64,000 nt of DNA, taken from NCBI GenBank assembly GCA_020631735.1, contig CM036221.1, forward strand, positions 11,885,381 to 11,949,380, in the 5' to 3' direction. Positions 11,169-22,245 of this stretch are shown one piece after another. A program made the position numbers and the translations under genes. This DNA is from Saccharum officinarum (lineage: Eukaryota; Streptophyta; Magnoliopsida; Poales; Poaceae). A model generated the notes under the pieces. It saw only the letters and a list, made by a program, of their open reading frames with translations, made no database searches and was not told where the DNA came from. Each line of letters begins with the position of its first letter. Within the stretch, counting starts at the first letter, position 1.

Positions 11169-11523
11169 GGCCTGGTTTAGTTCCCACCTAAAAACTTTAC
11201 GCCCTATCACATTAGATGTTTGACACATGCATGGAGTATTAAATATAAACTAAAAATAACTAATTACACAGATTGCGTGTAAATTGCGAGACAAATCTTT
11301 TAAGCCTAATTAGTCCATGATTAGACACTAACTGCTACAGTAACACATGTGCTAATGATAGATTAATTAGGCTTAATAAATTAGTCTCACGGTTTACAGA
11401 CGGATTCTGTAATTTATTTTTTTATTAGTATCTGACCATCCTATACAACACCCCTATGCGATACCCCTACGTGACAGCCGATGTGACGCCCAAAAAATTT
11501 ACACCTGGGAACTAAACATGGCC
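11169..11523 (-). mobile_element. Tourist-like MITE (about 355 bp)
   Basis: Left GGCCTGGTTTAGTTCCC and right GGGAACTAAACATGGCC are near-perfect inverted repeats. The flanks are TTA on the left and TAG on the right, so the target duplication is not perfect. Interior family motifs include AGCCTAATTAGTCCATGATT. Confidence 0.75.
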
Positions 11524-13382
11524 TAGTCACTGTATGTCTGTGTTTGAGGCTCTGCAGCCACATTCTGCAGCGCTGCAGGAGTAGCGTAGCCGAAAACCCT
11601 AGCCGAATTGAACTTATAGACAAAATAAGTTCATAATAAGGAGATTATAATAGCCAAAATAATAAGTTCAGTTCTAGATGTCATCAGAATAAGGAGATTA
11701 TAGCTAGCTGCTGGTACTAGTTTATTTGGTGAATTATTAAAAGACACAGATGTGTTGCGGTTCGGATAATGCCAGGTTGTTAATTGCCCCTGGTTGTACC
11801 CTACGGCCCAAGCTAGAATATGAGTAGTCTGTTTAGTTCTTTTCGCTTGTTAGCTTGATATAGTCCGTCAATAAATCTAGGTAGTTGTTTGCGCCGATGG
11901 CACGTGTAATTATTATTGCTTCTCCTTATTAATATATGCTGGCCTTGTTCCGAATCTTTTTTTAAAAAAGTTGACGTTAATTAAAAGTGGGACAACATGC
12001 TTTTCAGCAGTCCATTTTATGGCCGTGCACTGATATATGACGCTGACATCGATATGTTTTTTTTTCCTTTCTTAGCTTGCCCTGATATGTGTATTATAAA
12101 AGCACATTATCCAATAGTGACCTGTGAGCTAACTCTTACCATTTTATTTTATCTATATTTTAATAGAAGAGAGATAAAATATCTCTTGACCAAGAGCTAG
12201 TCTCGTACACATATATATTCTAAGATCATATGTGATTATTATCATGTAGATCTATTCATATTATGACCTATTGGTGAAAGTTAACATCATTGGAAAAAAG
12301 TTATCTTAGAGCTAGTAACTACCTCATATTGTTGAGGGTGAACATAGAAGCTGAGCTGCCGGACCAAATTATCCTGAAAACTAGCTTTTGGCCTAATTTG
12401 TGTGCAACTTTTCTAGAGAAGCGCGTATTTCACAGAAGCTGTATCAAAAAATACAGTTACCGCTATTTGTTGCAGGGGTGGATCTCTAAAAATATGTTAG
12501 GAGGAGGTGCCATGATTATTTGCATTAAAATGCAAAAAATGGACCATACCAAATTATCGCACGTGGCCACACGTTTTTTCTTCATTTATGTGCAGCTTCT
12601 TAGAGAAGTGTTTTTTTAAGAGAAGCTATGACACTGATATCCTAGATCTGTATTTTCTCTGTTGACCTTCCCCCTGAACATATAGTTTAGGGTTACAGTA
12701 GTACGTACGTATCTTGACCTGCCCCCCAAACGTGGTTACAGTGACACGCACGAAACATCACACGCACGGAAAGAATCATATAATGTAATGTGAAACCATT
12801 TGCCGCCGATCGATCGATCGATCGATATTGATTTTTAACACCCGCCATCAGTTTTTGTAATGGGTTTAGTTGGCTGGTGTCATCTTTACTACTGACACCA
12901 CCGTACCCCCTGTCACTGTGAAAGCAGCGCTTAAGCAAGAGACGATATATAACAAGTTAAAAAGTTTGGTTGGTTGGTCGCGAAGGCCCATCAGTATCAG
13001 GAGGTAGCCCGAGAACGGGAGGAAGAAGGCGGCAGCCAATGGCGACGCATACTCCGCGAGAGCCGTGCGGGCATCACATTTCCCTGATGTCTGACATATA
13101 TTCAGTCTCCAGCTTCCAACAGAAATTCAGAGCAAATTCAGATATGGATCGTCGTCGTCGTCGCGGCAGCCTTTGGCATCCATCATCTTGTCACCTACTA
13201 TGTCCCTCTCAGATCACACTGCTCGATCGATCTCTTGTTGAGCAAGCTGCCTGCTTGGTGCTTTGCCTAGCCAGCGAGACAGCAGACAGCAGGCACTTTT
13301 TCCTTGTGGTGTCTGGACGGCTAAGGCCGGAAGGGTTATCTATCAGGTTTGCATGCAACTAGAGGAGGCCCATGCATAATGC
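11524..13382. other. Gene-free stretch
   Basis: AT-rich DNA with no supported gene. It contains a short (CGAT)n run at about 12807-12826 and small scattered open frames without family resemblance. Confidence 0.45.
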
Positions 13383-15605
13383 CTTGTCTGACTTGAGAGC
13401 AACATGCCAAACCACTAGTCTTTGAGCGTTGCTTTCGACACAGGTATTTGACCACACATGTATCTATATATCTACCTTAGGTTGAGTAACCTGCGATGCG
13501 TGCAGACCATGTCGTGTACGAGTCGGTCGTCCGCGTGCCTGCCTGCTTCGATTCGCTACAAGTGGAGCAGCACGTAAAAGGTTTCACCTTGCATTGCGCT
13601 TGCGCCGTCAGAAATAAGGCGTTGGTAAACACTAGTACACTACTGCACCACGTTCAGATTTGGAGGCCAGGTTTTTCTTTTTATTTGACAAAGTTAACAA
13701 GACTGCTGCATGTACAGCGTCTGAAACAAGGGAGGGGTGTCTGAAAACTCTGAATTGAAAACACAAGTCTCTCAATAACCATCAGACGAACTGAAGGAAC
13801 CGAGGATGTATGGATGATCAGCACCTACTGCCACTTATTTGAATCCAATTTGCATTAAATTTTTTTTGACCAAATACAAGGCTCTCATCAGGAGCCAGGA
13901 CACATGCATGTCTTATCATTCTGATTACACCATCAGATAATTGACCACAAGCAAACACCTGACAGGAATGATCAAATAACAAATCGTGTATGGTGCGAAA
14001 CCTTTCTATGCTGTACAAGTTAAGTTAGCTTGGAGTTTGTTCACAAGTGTCACTCACTCAGGAGCAAACCCTCTTTCTTTTTCTCCTTTATTTACCGACG
14101 AGTAGTAGACCTAAAACTACTTAAACTGCACTCGTTAAACAATACGATCAAATCAACTAATTATTTAAAAAAACATCAGAGACTATATAAAACTTAGTAC
14201 GAACAAATCAACTAATTGTCTTTTTAAAATAAAAAGTACATAACTTAAAGGTCAAATATATATGCAGCAACTTATTGTTTCATTCTTTGTCGATCGGTTG
14301 TGTCATCATGTCATTTCCTTTGCCATGCATGGAGCATAAAGCAAACTTGCCGAGCAGTTCTAAATGGATATAATATTAGCGCTTTTTTATTTTGGTAAAA
14401 TAATGACAACATTAAGAGGGTATTAGGTTCCTAGCCACACTTCATCTTGTGCAAGTTTGATCAAGTTGACAGGTGTTTGTTCAGCACCTAAAGCTTTGAC
14501 AAGTTTCTTTTGAGCTCCGTATGTCATAGATTCTCTTATAGGCAAGGTAAAGTGTGGCTTCAAATTTCCGAGCCATATATTTTGTGGCTTGCCATACTTA
14601 CCTAAGATTACTTGTCGCAACCTACAACTAGAAACCAAACAGCGCCTAAAAGAAGGAAAAGATGATGATATAGTAGTACAATTTTGAAATTTGAAGCATG
14701 TTAGAATTATATCGAAGTTCTGTTTTACAAATTTGTTATTCATTTTCTTCCAATACCAATACATCATTAACCTTGTTGTTTCTCAAGTCAACTCTGGTCA
14801 CACCATGTTTGTTTTAGATTTGGTTATATACAAATATGTTAGCATGTGTCATATAATACTAAAGCCAATACCCATGGAAACTACCATGTTTGGTTTCTTT
14901 TAACAAACCGATATCAAAGTGCTAAATTCTCATAAAGGACTGCTATGAGATGTACACACACAAAACTTGAGCCAAACCAAAAGACAAAAAGAAAATCCAA
15001 ACAAATCGAGAGAGAAAACAAACTCGATCTCGATGAATGAAAGTCTCAAAATGTTGGGCATATGCAAGCCACCAGCCTCTTAATTCATGATCGCTTACTC
15101 GAAGTGTTGGGCATACTGGTTCCTTGATCGATCGACGATATGTTCTCGCGTTGAAAACTTCTCAAAAAAGAAGGAAATTTGTCTGCTCGAACTCGTGGTC
15201 TCCTTTTCATCGAATTTGGTGCACTCCAATATCCCAAAATAAATAACTACCAAATTGCAAAGGTGTAGACAGAGAAAACACATGAGAGAACATGTTGGCG
15301 TATCTAATAGCTAACAGCTGCATCTCCTACCAGCACATGTATATATATATATATATCTCATAGAGTTATTAACGCTCCACAGTAGGCATGGCAATATGGC
15401 ATGCATACTGAGAAGCTATTCCGTTTCCAACAGGCCGGAAGCGTGAGCTCTTCATACTATTTATATGAGTGCTACCACCGTTTACTGCTGTTTTTCTTTT
15501 CTTTTTTAAAGAAAAAACATGCCACTGCTGTTTTCTAGCATGCCAGTCACATTATTGGGGGAACGTAACTTGAAACAGACATGAAAGAAACGTTAGCATA
15601 CATAA
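13383..15605. repeat. Segmental duplication, copy 1 (partner at 16313-19345)
   Basis: From TCTGACTTGAGAGCAACATG onward the order of landmarks matches copy 2: the AACCACTAGTCTT motif, the GTCGTGTACGAG motif, the TATGGATGATCAGCACCTAC motif, CTAAACAATACGATC, the TTCATTCTTTGTCG-like region, and CATGCTATTTATATGAG-like sequence near the end. It is noncoding and diverged by substitutions and insertions. The differing insertions date individual elements relative to the duplication. Confidence 0.8.
14416..14648. mobile_element. Tourist-like insertion present only in duplication copy 1
   Basis: Relative to copy 2 (about 17830), copy 1 carries about 235 extra bases from TTAGGTTCCTAGCC to ACCAAACAGCGCCTAAA. 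The right end read in reverse, TTAGGCGCTGTTTGGTTTC, is the Tourist-type terminus; the left end is its worn counterpart. Confidence 0.5.
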
Positions 15606-15742
15606 ATGAATAAGGGGGTGTTAAATTAACTAAATCTATACAAAAGTCACTTCCCGAGAAAGTAATTCTCGCTTTTCAAGAAGTCACAGTTTTAAATTGA
15701 CTAAATATATATACAAACACAAACGTTTATGATACCAAATAA

Positions 15743-15944
15743 GCGGGTGTTTGGATTAGGTAGCTAATAATTAGCCCATTTTTTTTATACCAATTAGAAA
15801 GCCTAAATGTGAGCTGATTTTGGGTTAATAAGAACTCACGAGGGCTAATCGATGGTTAGAGCCCTTATTATTCCATAATTAGTTCATGTTTAATATATTT
15901 TCACAAGGTGGGCTAACTTTTAGCCCTATGATCCAAACGGACCC
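15743..15944. mobile_element. Tourist-like MITE
   Basis: Ends GGGTGTTTGGATTAGG and ATCCAAACGGACCC are inverted repeats. TAA flanks the right end, and TAA lies 2 bases outside the left end. The interior holds GGCTAA words in inverted order. It sits between the two copies of the segmental duplication. Confidence 0.7.
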
Positions 15945-16405
15945 TAAATATCATTAGATTGATTATAGAATATATTTTCATACTAAATCTAACTGTAGAC
16001 ATAAAAATTGATAGTTATTTTTAAAAAATTATGGAGAGAGTTACAAAGATTTATGACATCAAATTGGTATACTACGAAAAAATAATTAATAAAAAATCTA
16101 ATGATACTTATTTGGCATAATAAATATTATTATTTTATTATATAAATTTGATCAAACTTGAAATGTTTTAACTCTCTAAAGAAGTCAAAATGACTTATAA
16201 TTTGAGATGGATGGAGTACCAATTTACTTCCTCTTATTTTAGCTGCTAAAGAGCAAGACCACTTCTACTATTATTTTGGTTAAATAAGGACAAGATGGCC
16301 ATGCTGGTCATGCATGTCTGACTTGCGAGCAACACGCCAAACCACTAGTCTTGGGGTGTTGCTTTCGACACTGGTATTTGACCACACATGTGTGTATCTA
16401 CCTTA

Positions 16406-16692
16406 GGCCTTGTTTAGTTCCCAATTTATGTGCCCAAATTCTATTATGCAAAAAGGAGATTTCCCATCACATCAAAATATCGGCAAATGCATGGAGTACT
16501 AAATATAGATGAAATCAAAAACTAATTGCACAGTTTTGTTATACTTTGCGAGAAGAACATTTTAAGTCTAATTAATCAATTTTTAGATAATTTTTTACAC
16601 TAAAAAAACAAAAGCTGCTACAGTATTCCGGCAGGAACACTGTACGAGCCAGAGCCGAATCGGGGCACCGGATTCTAGAACTGAACACGGCC
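16406..16692 (-). mobile_element. Tourist-like MITE, TTA duplication, with empty site in the window
   Basis: Termini GGCCTTGTTTAGTTCCC and GAACTGAACACGGCC are inverted repeats, flanked by TTA at 16403-16405 and 16693-16695. The corresponding place in the other duplication copy (13477-13479) shows one TTA and no element. That proves insertion after the duplication. Confidence 0.92.
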
Positions 16693-17076
16693 TTAGGTAA
16701 AGTAACCTGCGCGCAGAGCATGTCGTGTACGAGACAGATACGTACGTGTACGGTTGCATCGATCGTCCGCGTGCCTTCCTGCTTCGCTACAAATTAATGA
16801 AGCAGCACGTACAAATTTCGCCTTGCATTGCGTTGCGCCGTCAGAAACCGTCAGAAACAAGGCGTTGGTAAACACTTCACGACGTTCAGATTTGTGAGGC
16901 CAGATTTTTCTTTTCTTTTCTTTGACGAGGTTAACAAGACTGCTGCAAGTACAGTGTCTGAAATAAAGGAGGTTTCTGAATTGAAAACACAAGTTAGGAA
17001 CTGAGGATGTATGGATGATCAGCACCTACTGCAACTTATTTGATCCCAATTTGCGTTTTACAAAAATTGACTAGAT

Positions 17077-17242
17077 GAGGGCGGCTCGGGCGGCTTCTCC
17101 CCTCCCCGCGTCGGAGGCCATCCTCCCCGGCCAAAGAGAATGGTTTTTGCCTCGTTTCCTCAAAACGAAGCCGTTGATGATAAATCAATATATCCAGACA
17201 GGAAAGCTCTCCCCTCCGTAGTTCACGTCAAAAAAAAAAAAA
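17077..17242 (+). mobile_element. Short poly(A)-tailed retroposon (SINE-like or 5'-truncated)
   Basis: A 166-bp insert starts GAGGGCGGCTCGGGCGGC and ends in 13 A residues. It is bounded by an exact 8-bp direct repeat GACTAGAT (17069-17076 and 17243-17250). The other duplication copy lacks it (about 13862-13875). Target duplication plus poly(A) tail indicates LINE-mediated retroposition. I see no clear pol III A and B boxes, so a truncated mRNA or LINE copy is as likely as a true SINE. Confidence 0.75.
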
Positions 17243-18309
17243 GACTAGATATTAAGGTTCTCTGGAGTCCGGGCACATATCCCACTCTGACTGCACCATC
17301 GATCAGGTAATTGACCACAAGCAAACACCTGACAGGAATGATCGAATAACAAATCGTGTATGGTGCACAACCACAAACCTTTCTATGCTGCACAAGTTAA
17401 GTTCAACTTGGAAGTTTGTTCACAAGTGTCAGTCACTCAGGTGCAAACCTCTCTTTTTTTTGCCTTATCATAGACCTACACCTACTTAATCTGCACTAGC
17501 TAAACAATACGATCATTATTTTTTAAAAAAAATAGAGTATATATAGAACTTAAAGGTCAAACCTCTCTCTTTTTTCTTTCTTTGCCATAAACCTACACGT
17601 ACTTAAACTGCACTAGTTAAACAATACGAAAACCAAGTAATTATTATACTTTAAAAAAATAGATAGTATACAACTTAAAGGTCAAATGTGCAGCAACTTG
17701 TGATTTCATTCATTGTTGAATGGTTGTGACATCATGTCATTTCCCCTGGCATCGAGCATGAAACCAACTAGCTGAGCAATTCTAAATGAAAAAATCTTAG
17801 CACTTTTATTATTTTGGTAGAATATAAGCAAAAGACTAAAAAAAAGTAAAAGATGGTGTAGAACAGTACAGTTTTTTTTTAATTTGAATAATGTTAGAAT
17901 TATGTCGAAGTTCTGTTATACAACTTTATTATGCATTTTCTTTCAATATCAATATGTCATTATATCCTTGTTGTTTAAGTTAACTATTTTTATATTTGGT
18001 TAGCTCTTATTGTACATAGTATATTAGCATGTGTCATGTAACTGTAAGAAAATCCATGAAAATCTTATTATTTCTTAGTTGTACACAAAGCCCTACCGGA
18101 GCCAAACTAAAAGACACCAAAAACCCAAGAAAAAGATAAAAAATAAAATGAAGTCAAGAGAAAACAAACCCAATCCTGATGAATGAAAGTCTCTAAAATG
18201 TTGCCCACCAACAAGGCAACAACCTCTTACCTTTTACTTGATCTTGTGCATGATCGAAGTCATCGATGTCTAAGTTCGCTCAAAATATGTTCACTTTATT
18301 TGCATATAA

Positions 18310-18552
18310 CTCCCTCCGTATCAGATTTAGAAGTCGTTTTGGACAAGGTTTGAGTCAAACATTGGGAATATAAATCATCAATTGTTGAGTTTGCAAATGT
18401 AAAAATTATATGAATAGATTTGTTTTGAAAAATACTTTCATAAAAGTATACATATATCACTTTTCCATAAATATTTTTTATAAAAACAAGAGGTCAAAGT
18501 TGTGTTTTGGAGACGCTATCCTAAATGACTTCTAAATCCGATACGGAGGGAG
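18310..18552. mobile_element. Stowaway-like MITE
   Basis: Ends CTCCCTCCGTATCAGATTTA and AAATCCGATACGGAGGGAG are almost perfect inverted repeats of about 25 bases, followed by TA on the right. It is absent from the matching place in duplication copy 1. Confidence 0.85.
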
Positions 18553-19345
18553 TATTTGTTTTTTTTTACCTCAAGCAGCATGGGAAATTAAACTAGATGG
18601 ACTAAGAGTGTGCTACAGTAGTGATATGAGACAAAAATAGCTAAACCAAAAGCCAAAAAAAAAATCAAGTCGAGAGAGAGCAAACTCAAACTCGATGAAT
18701 GAAAGCATAGACATGTTCGCACTTGCAAGGCACTAGCCTCTTACTCCTTTCTTGATCTGGTGCACGATCGAAGTCAGCGTTGGATTCTTGCGAAAATTTC
18801 TCTGGCTTATTTGCATCTTTTGTTTTTTACCCGAACCAGCAACGAGGAATTAAACCAGATGAAGTATGAGCACATAAAGCAGAGCAAGATGCAATGCTTG
18901 CCTAATTTCTAGAAACGTGAAAAAACAAAGAAAATATCTTAGCTCCAACTCGTGCTCTCCTTTTTATCGAATTTGGTGTACTTCAACATATCAAAACAAA
19001 TAACTTAATTAGGCACCAAAACCTTCTTACAAATGCAAAGGTGTAGACAGAGAAAACACATGAAAACATGTTCCAATATCAAATAGCTAGCCGCTTCATC
19101 TCCTACCAGCATGTATATGTATCTTATAGCGTTGGTAACGCTAGCTCCACAGTAGGCAAGACATGCATACTGAGATGCTATTCCGTTTGCGACAGGCAGC
19201 AAGCGTGAGAGCCCTTCATGCTATTTATATGAGTGCTACCACCGTTTGCTGCTGCTTTCCTTTAAAGAACATGCCACGCTGCTTGCTGCTGTGCCAATCA
19301 TATTTAGGGAATGTTGAAACAGACATGTAGTATGCAATTATGCAT

Positions 19346-19655
19346 ACATGATACATGCATGTTAAAACACCGCTGCCGTCCACACCCAACCCAAACATAA
19401 AGATTCATCGATGCAGTCATGCACAACACATAATTTGGTCGTTCCTGTTGTGAAACTTTTTAAGAATTTTGTACAGCAAGCGCCATTGACTCATTAGGCA
19501 AGCACATGTTTGGAATGAAAAAGATGATAAACAGTGTTGGATAAGCCTGAGCAGCGTGGCCTTTGAGACATGGCCGTATACTAGTTCAATCCACTCCAGC
19601 ATTGGGAGCATGGTGATCACCCTATCGAAGTACCACCACTTAGTAATTCGATAAT
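19346..19655. other. Flank of the CACTA insertion, partly repeated on the other side
   Basis: Positions 19455-19540 (GACTCATTAGGCAAGCACAT, GATGATAAACAGTG) resemble 25325-25400 (GATTCATTAGGCAAGCACAT, GATGACAAACAGTG). A diverged duplication of the ABCG 3' flank therefore straddles the CACTA element. A small minus-strand frame (19417-19668) matches nothing I recognise. Confidence 0.5.
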
Positions 19656-19679
19656 CACTATGGCACAAAAGCTTATTAG

Positions 19680-19870
19680 TGACGTCTTAATCAGTGACTT
19701 GGAATTAAAACGCGTCACTAGTGTAAGATGAGTGACGCGGATAAATAGGACACGTCGCTGATAAGGAGTGGTGCATGGTCAACAGACAAAACGCGTGACG
19801 CGTTCCCAGCAACACGGGTCACTGGTAAGGAGAGACCGTTAGCAGTGACGCGTTCTAGGAACACCAGTCA
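19680..19870. repeat. CACTA left subterminal repeats
   Basis: About eight copies or variants of the motif AGTGACGCG / CGCGTCACT occur in 190 bases in mixed orientation. They correspond to transposase-binding motifs in other CACTA families. Confidence 0.8.
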
Positions 19871-19899
19871 CAGAACACACCTCACGGACCCGAAAAAAC

Positions 19900-20450
19900 A
19901 ATAAAATCTGGTTCGATGGCAACTGAAGTCCGGCACCCCACTTCCCCTCCCCCGCTTCTCTCAGGCAGTTTGGCAGTCGCCCCTTCTCTCTCGGGCTCTC
20001 GGCTCTGCGGGACGCATCCACCGCCGCCGCCGCCACCGGGCCCCTCCGACGCCACCATCGCCCTCCTCCTCCTCTTCCTCCTCCACTTCCCCTCCCCTCC
20101 CAGCCTCTCCCCGGGGGCTTGGATCTCCATGCACGAGTACCATCTTCCAAACCCTACCTCCCTGCTCATCACGGATCTGGCATCGTCGGCTTCGATTCGC
20201 CAGGCTCCTGTGCCGCGAGATCGCTGCTCCGCCATCGCCGGCTTCGATTCGCCAGGTGCTCCGCCTTTTCCACCACCATACGCTCCGCCCCTCCCTCTTC
20301 GTGCCTCCGGCGGCCCAGCGCTGTGACGCACCACCACAGGAGCCCCGGCGCGGCCAAACCCTAGCGGCGCAGCCCGGCCGCCGCCGTCTCCCTTGCTCGC
20401 ACTTCCGCGTCCGCGTCGACTCCTGCCTACTTCTAGTGAGTGTTGGCTAA
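19900..20450 (+). other. GC-rich exon-like segment inside CACTA (possible captured gene 5' end)
   Basis: This part changes abruptly to high GC with CCGCCG and CCTCCTCC runs. It contains AAACCCTAGC (about 20357), a motif of grass 5' leaders, and a plausible donor CTAGTGAGTG at about 20436. Overlapping frames exist on both strands (for example plus 19916-20326) but none shows a family motif. It looks like a captured promoter or first exon of a host gene. The source is not identified. Confidence 0.4.
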
Positions 20451-22245
20451 TGATTACAGATTGCTAGAATTTGTACGATTCACCGTATTAACGACCATCC
20501 TCCAGATTCTAGCCTTCAGCCAACCTGTGTCGGGCGCATACTGATTATAGGCTGCTACATGTTCGCTTCAAATTAATGTGAATTTTGTGCACTCGTTGGC
20601 ACACATTTGCTTCAGATGGTGGTTGTACTGCGTCAATTTTTGATTCACCATATTAAATGGGGTTACTTATGTACTGCATCTGCTGCCAACCTAGACTTAT
20701 GTACCAATTACAGGCCTAAACTTATGTATCAGTTGCAAACCTATGCATTATCTTTTCTTATTATGGAAACAAATTTGCTCCTTTGCAGCCTTGCGATTCC
20801 TCATACCTCTGTACATCTTTGGTTTCTAGGCTCTGAAACTAATCTGAGAACTATTGTTTCAAATACAGTATACAGTATGCTGCATTCAGTGGATCTACTA
20901 AGAATCTTATTAAGTCATTCTGGAATGGTAAGGATTTATGATATATCGATAAATGTAATATTGAACCAGTCTCTGACTTAGTTTGTTTCATTTAACCATG
21001 TCCTGTTCTGTAGGAAATGTAATATATTAGGTCTGATGCTGATTTACCTCACCCTCCTGCCAATGTTCTGTTCTGCACGAAATTGGATTTGGTATGTGCT
21101 ATGGTCTAATCATTCGGATTCAGTAAACCATGCATAGGTTGCAGCCTTGCAGGTCAGCAAACATTCCAGTTTATTCTTGAGTTTTAGTTCGCTGTAAATA
21201 GTTGCAAACGCTATCTGGTCTAAGCAATACATGCCATGCTTACCTGTCTAATTGAAAAATCAGTGCAGTAGTACCTGCTAAACTCACAGCGCCTATATTC
21301 TACCTTTGTATTATGCTTAATTCGATCGCCCACCATGTCTCACCCGAAAACACCTGATGATTCACTAATTGCTATTTTAATAGTTAATATTGTACCTGTC
21401 TTATTTATATGGTTTCTATTCAATTCCTGCCACTTCAATGTATTTATCATGACCATTGGCTAATTTTTCGTCGCTACTTACCTAATCCGCTTACACCTAT
21501 TACCAAGTACGCGTCAGGTTTCAGAGTTCACTTGCTTTTATAGGTTATATTGCCACTGTTTTGTCGGTGCGATTTCATTGGTCGGCCTATAAAACCTATG
21601 AGCATGCATACAACAATTCCTATTTTTTGGCCTCCATGAATCCATGAACACTGAAGCTCCATGCGTCGTGTGTGTCTGCAGCTGTGAGTGCACCTGTGTT
21701 CCTTCATGGGAAATATTTTCTTAAATGCATGCTATGCCCATTTTTTTTGGGCAATACCTGACCTTCAGTTTGTTAGTGCAGTCTGTGGGTGATTGCAACA
21801 TGGATTACAAAGCGAAGATGTGAAGCCATCTCGTGGATGAGCAAAACATCATGGCTGAACCCCACAAAGTACCAGGTACGCCGCATGCCCTTAAGCTCTC
21901 TGATGGAATGGCACCAGACAATATGGTTTATGTAAGTACCATGGCCTTTCATATCCAGTTTTCTAAATGCCAGATAAATTGTGCTGCTTGAGGTATGTTG
22001 AATTGTTTGGAGTAGTAACCTTGATAGGCCAAAAAAACGTGATTCTTTTTTGATCCATTTGCTTCTGAATCAAAGACAGGTATAGTGAGTGCCAATAACT
22101 TTCTAGCAGGAAGGTCAATTATTCCAGCATATTGACCAGATGAGGACGGTATAGCAGCATGTGGTTAGGCTATAGTTTTTCTTATTACCTAGAACTAAGC
22201 ATTCCGATTTGTGTTTTTTCTTAAGATTTCTTCCACTTTGACATT

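Larger units (their letters stand above)
16313..19345. repeat. Segmental duplication, copy 2
   Basis: This is the partner of 13383-15605 in the same orientation. It is about 800 bases longer because of insertions absent from copy 1: a Tourist-like MITE (16406-16692), a poly(A)-tailed retroposon (17077-17242) and a Stowaway-like MITE (18310-18552). A short internal partial repeat (AAAGGTCAAACCTCTCTC region, 17450-17600) is also present. Confidence 0.8.
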
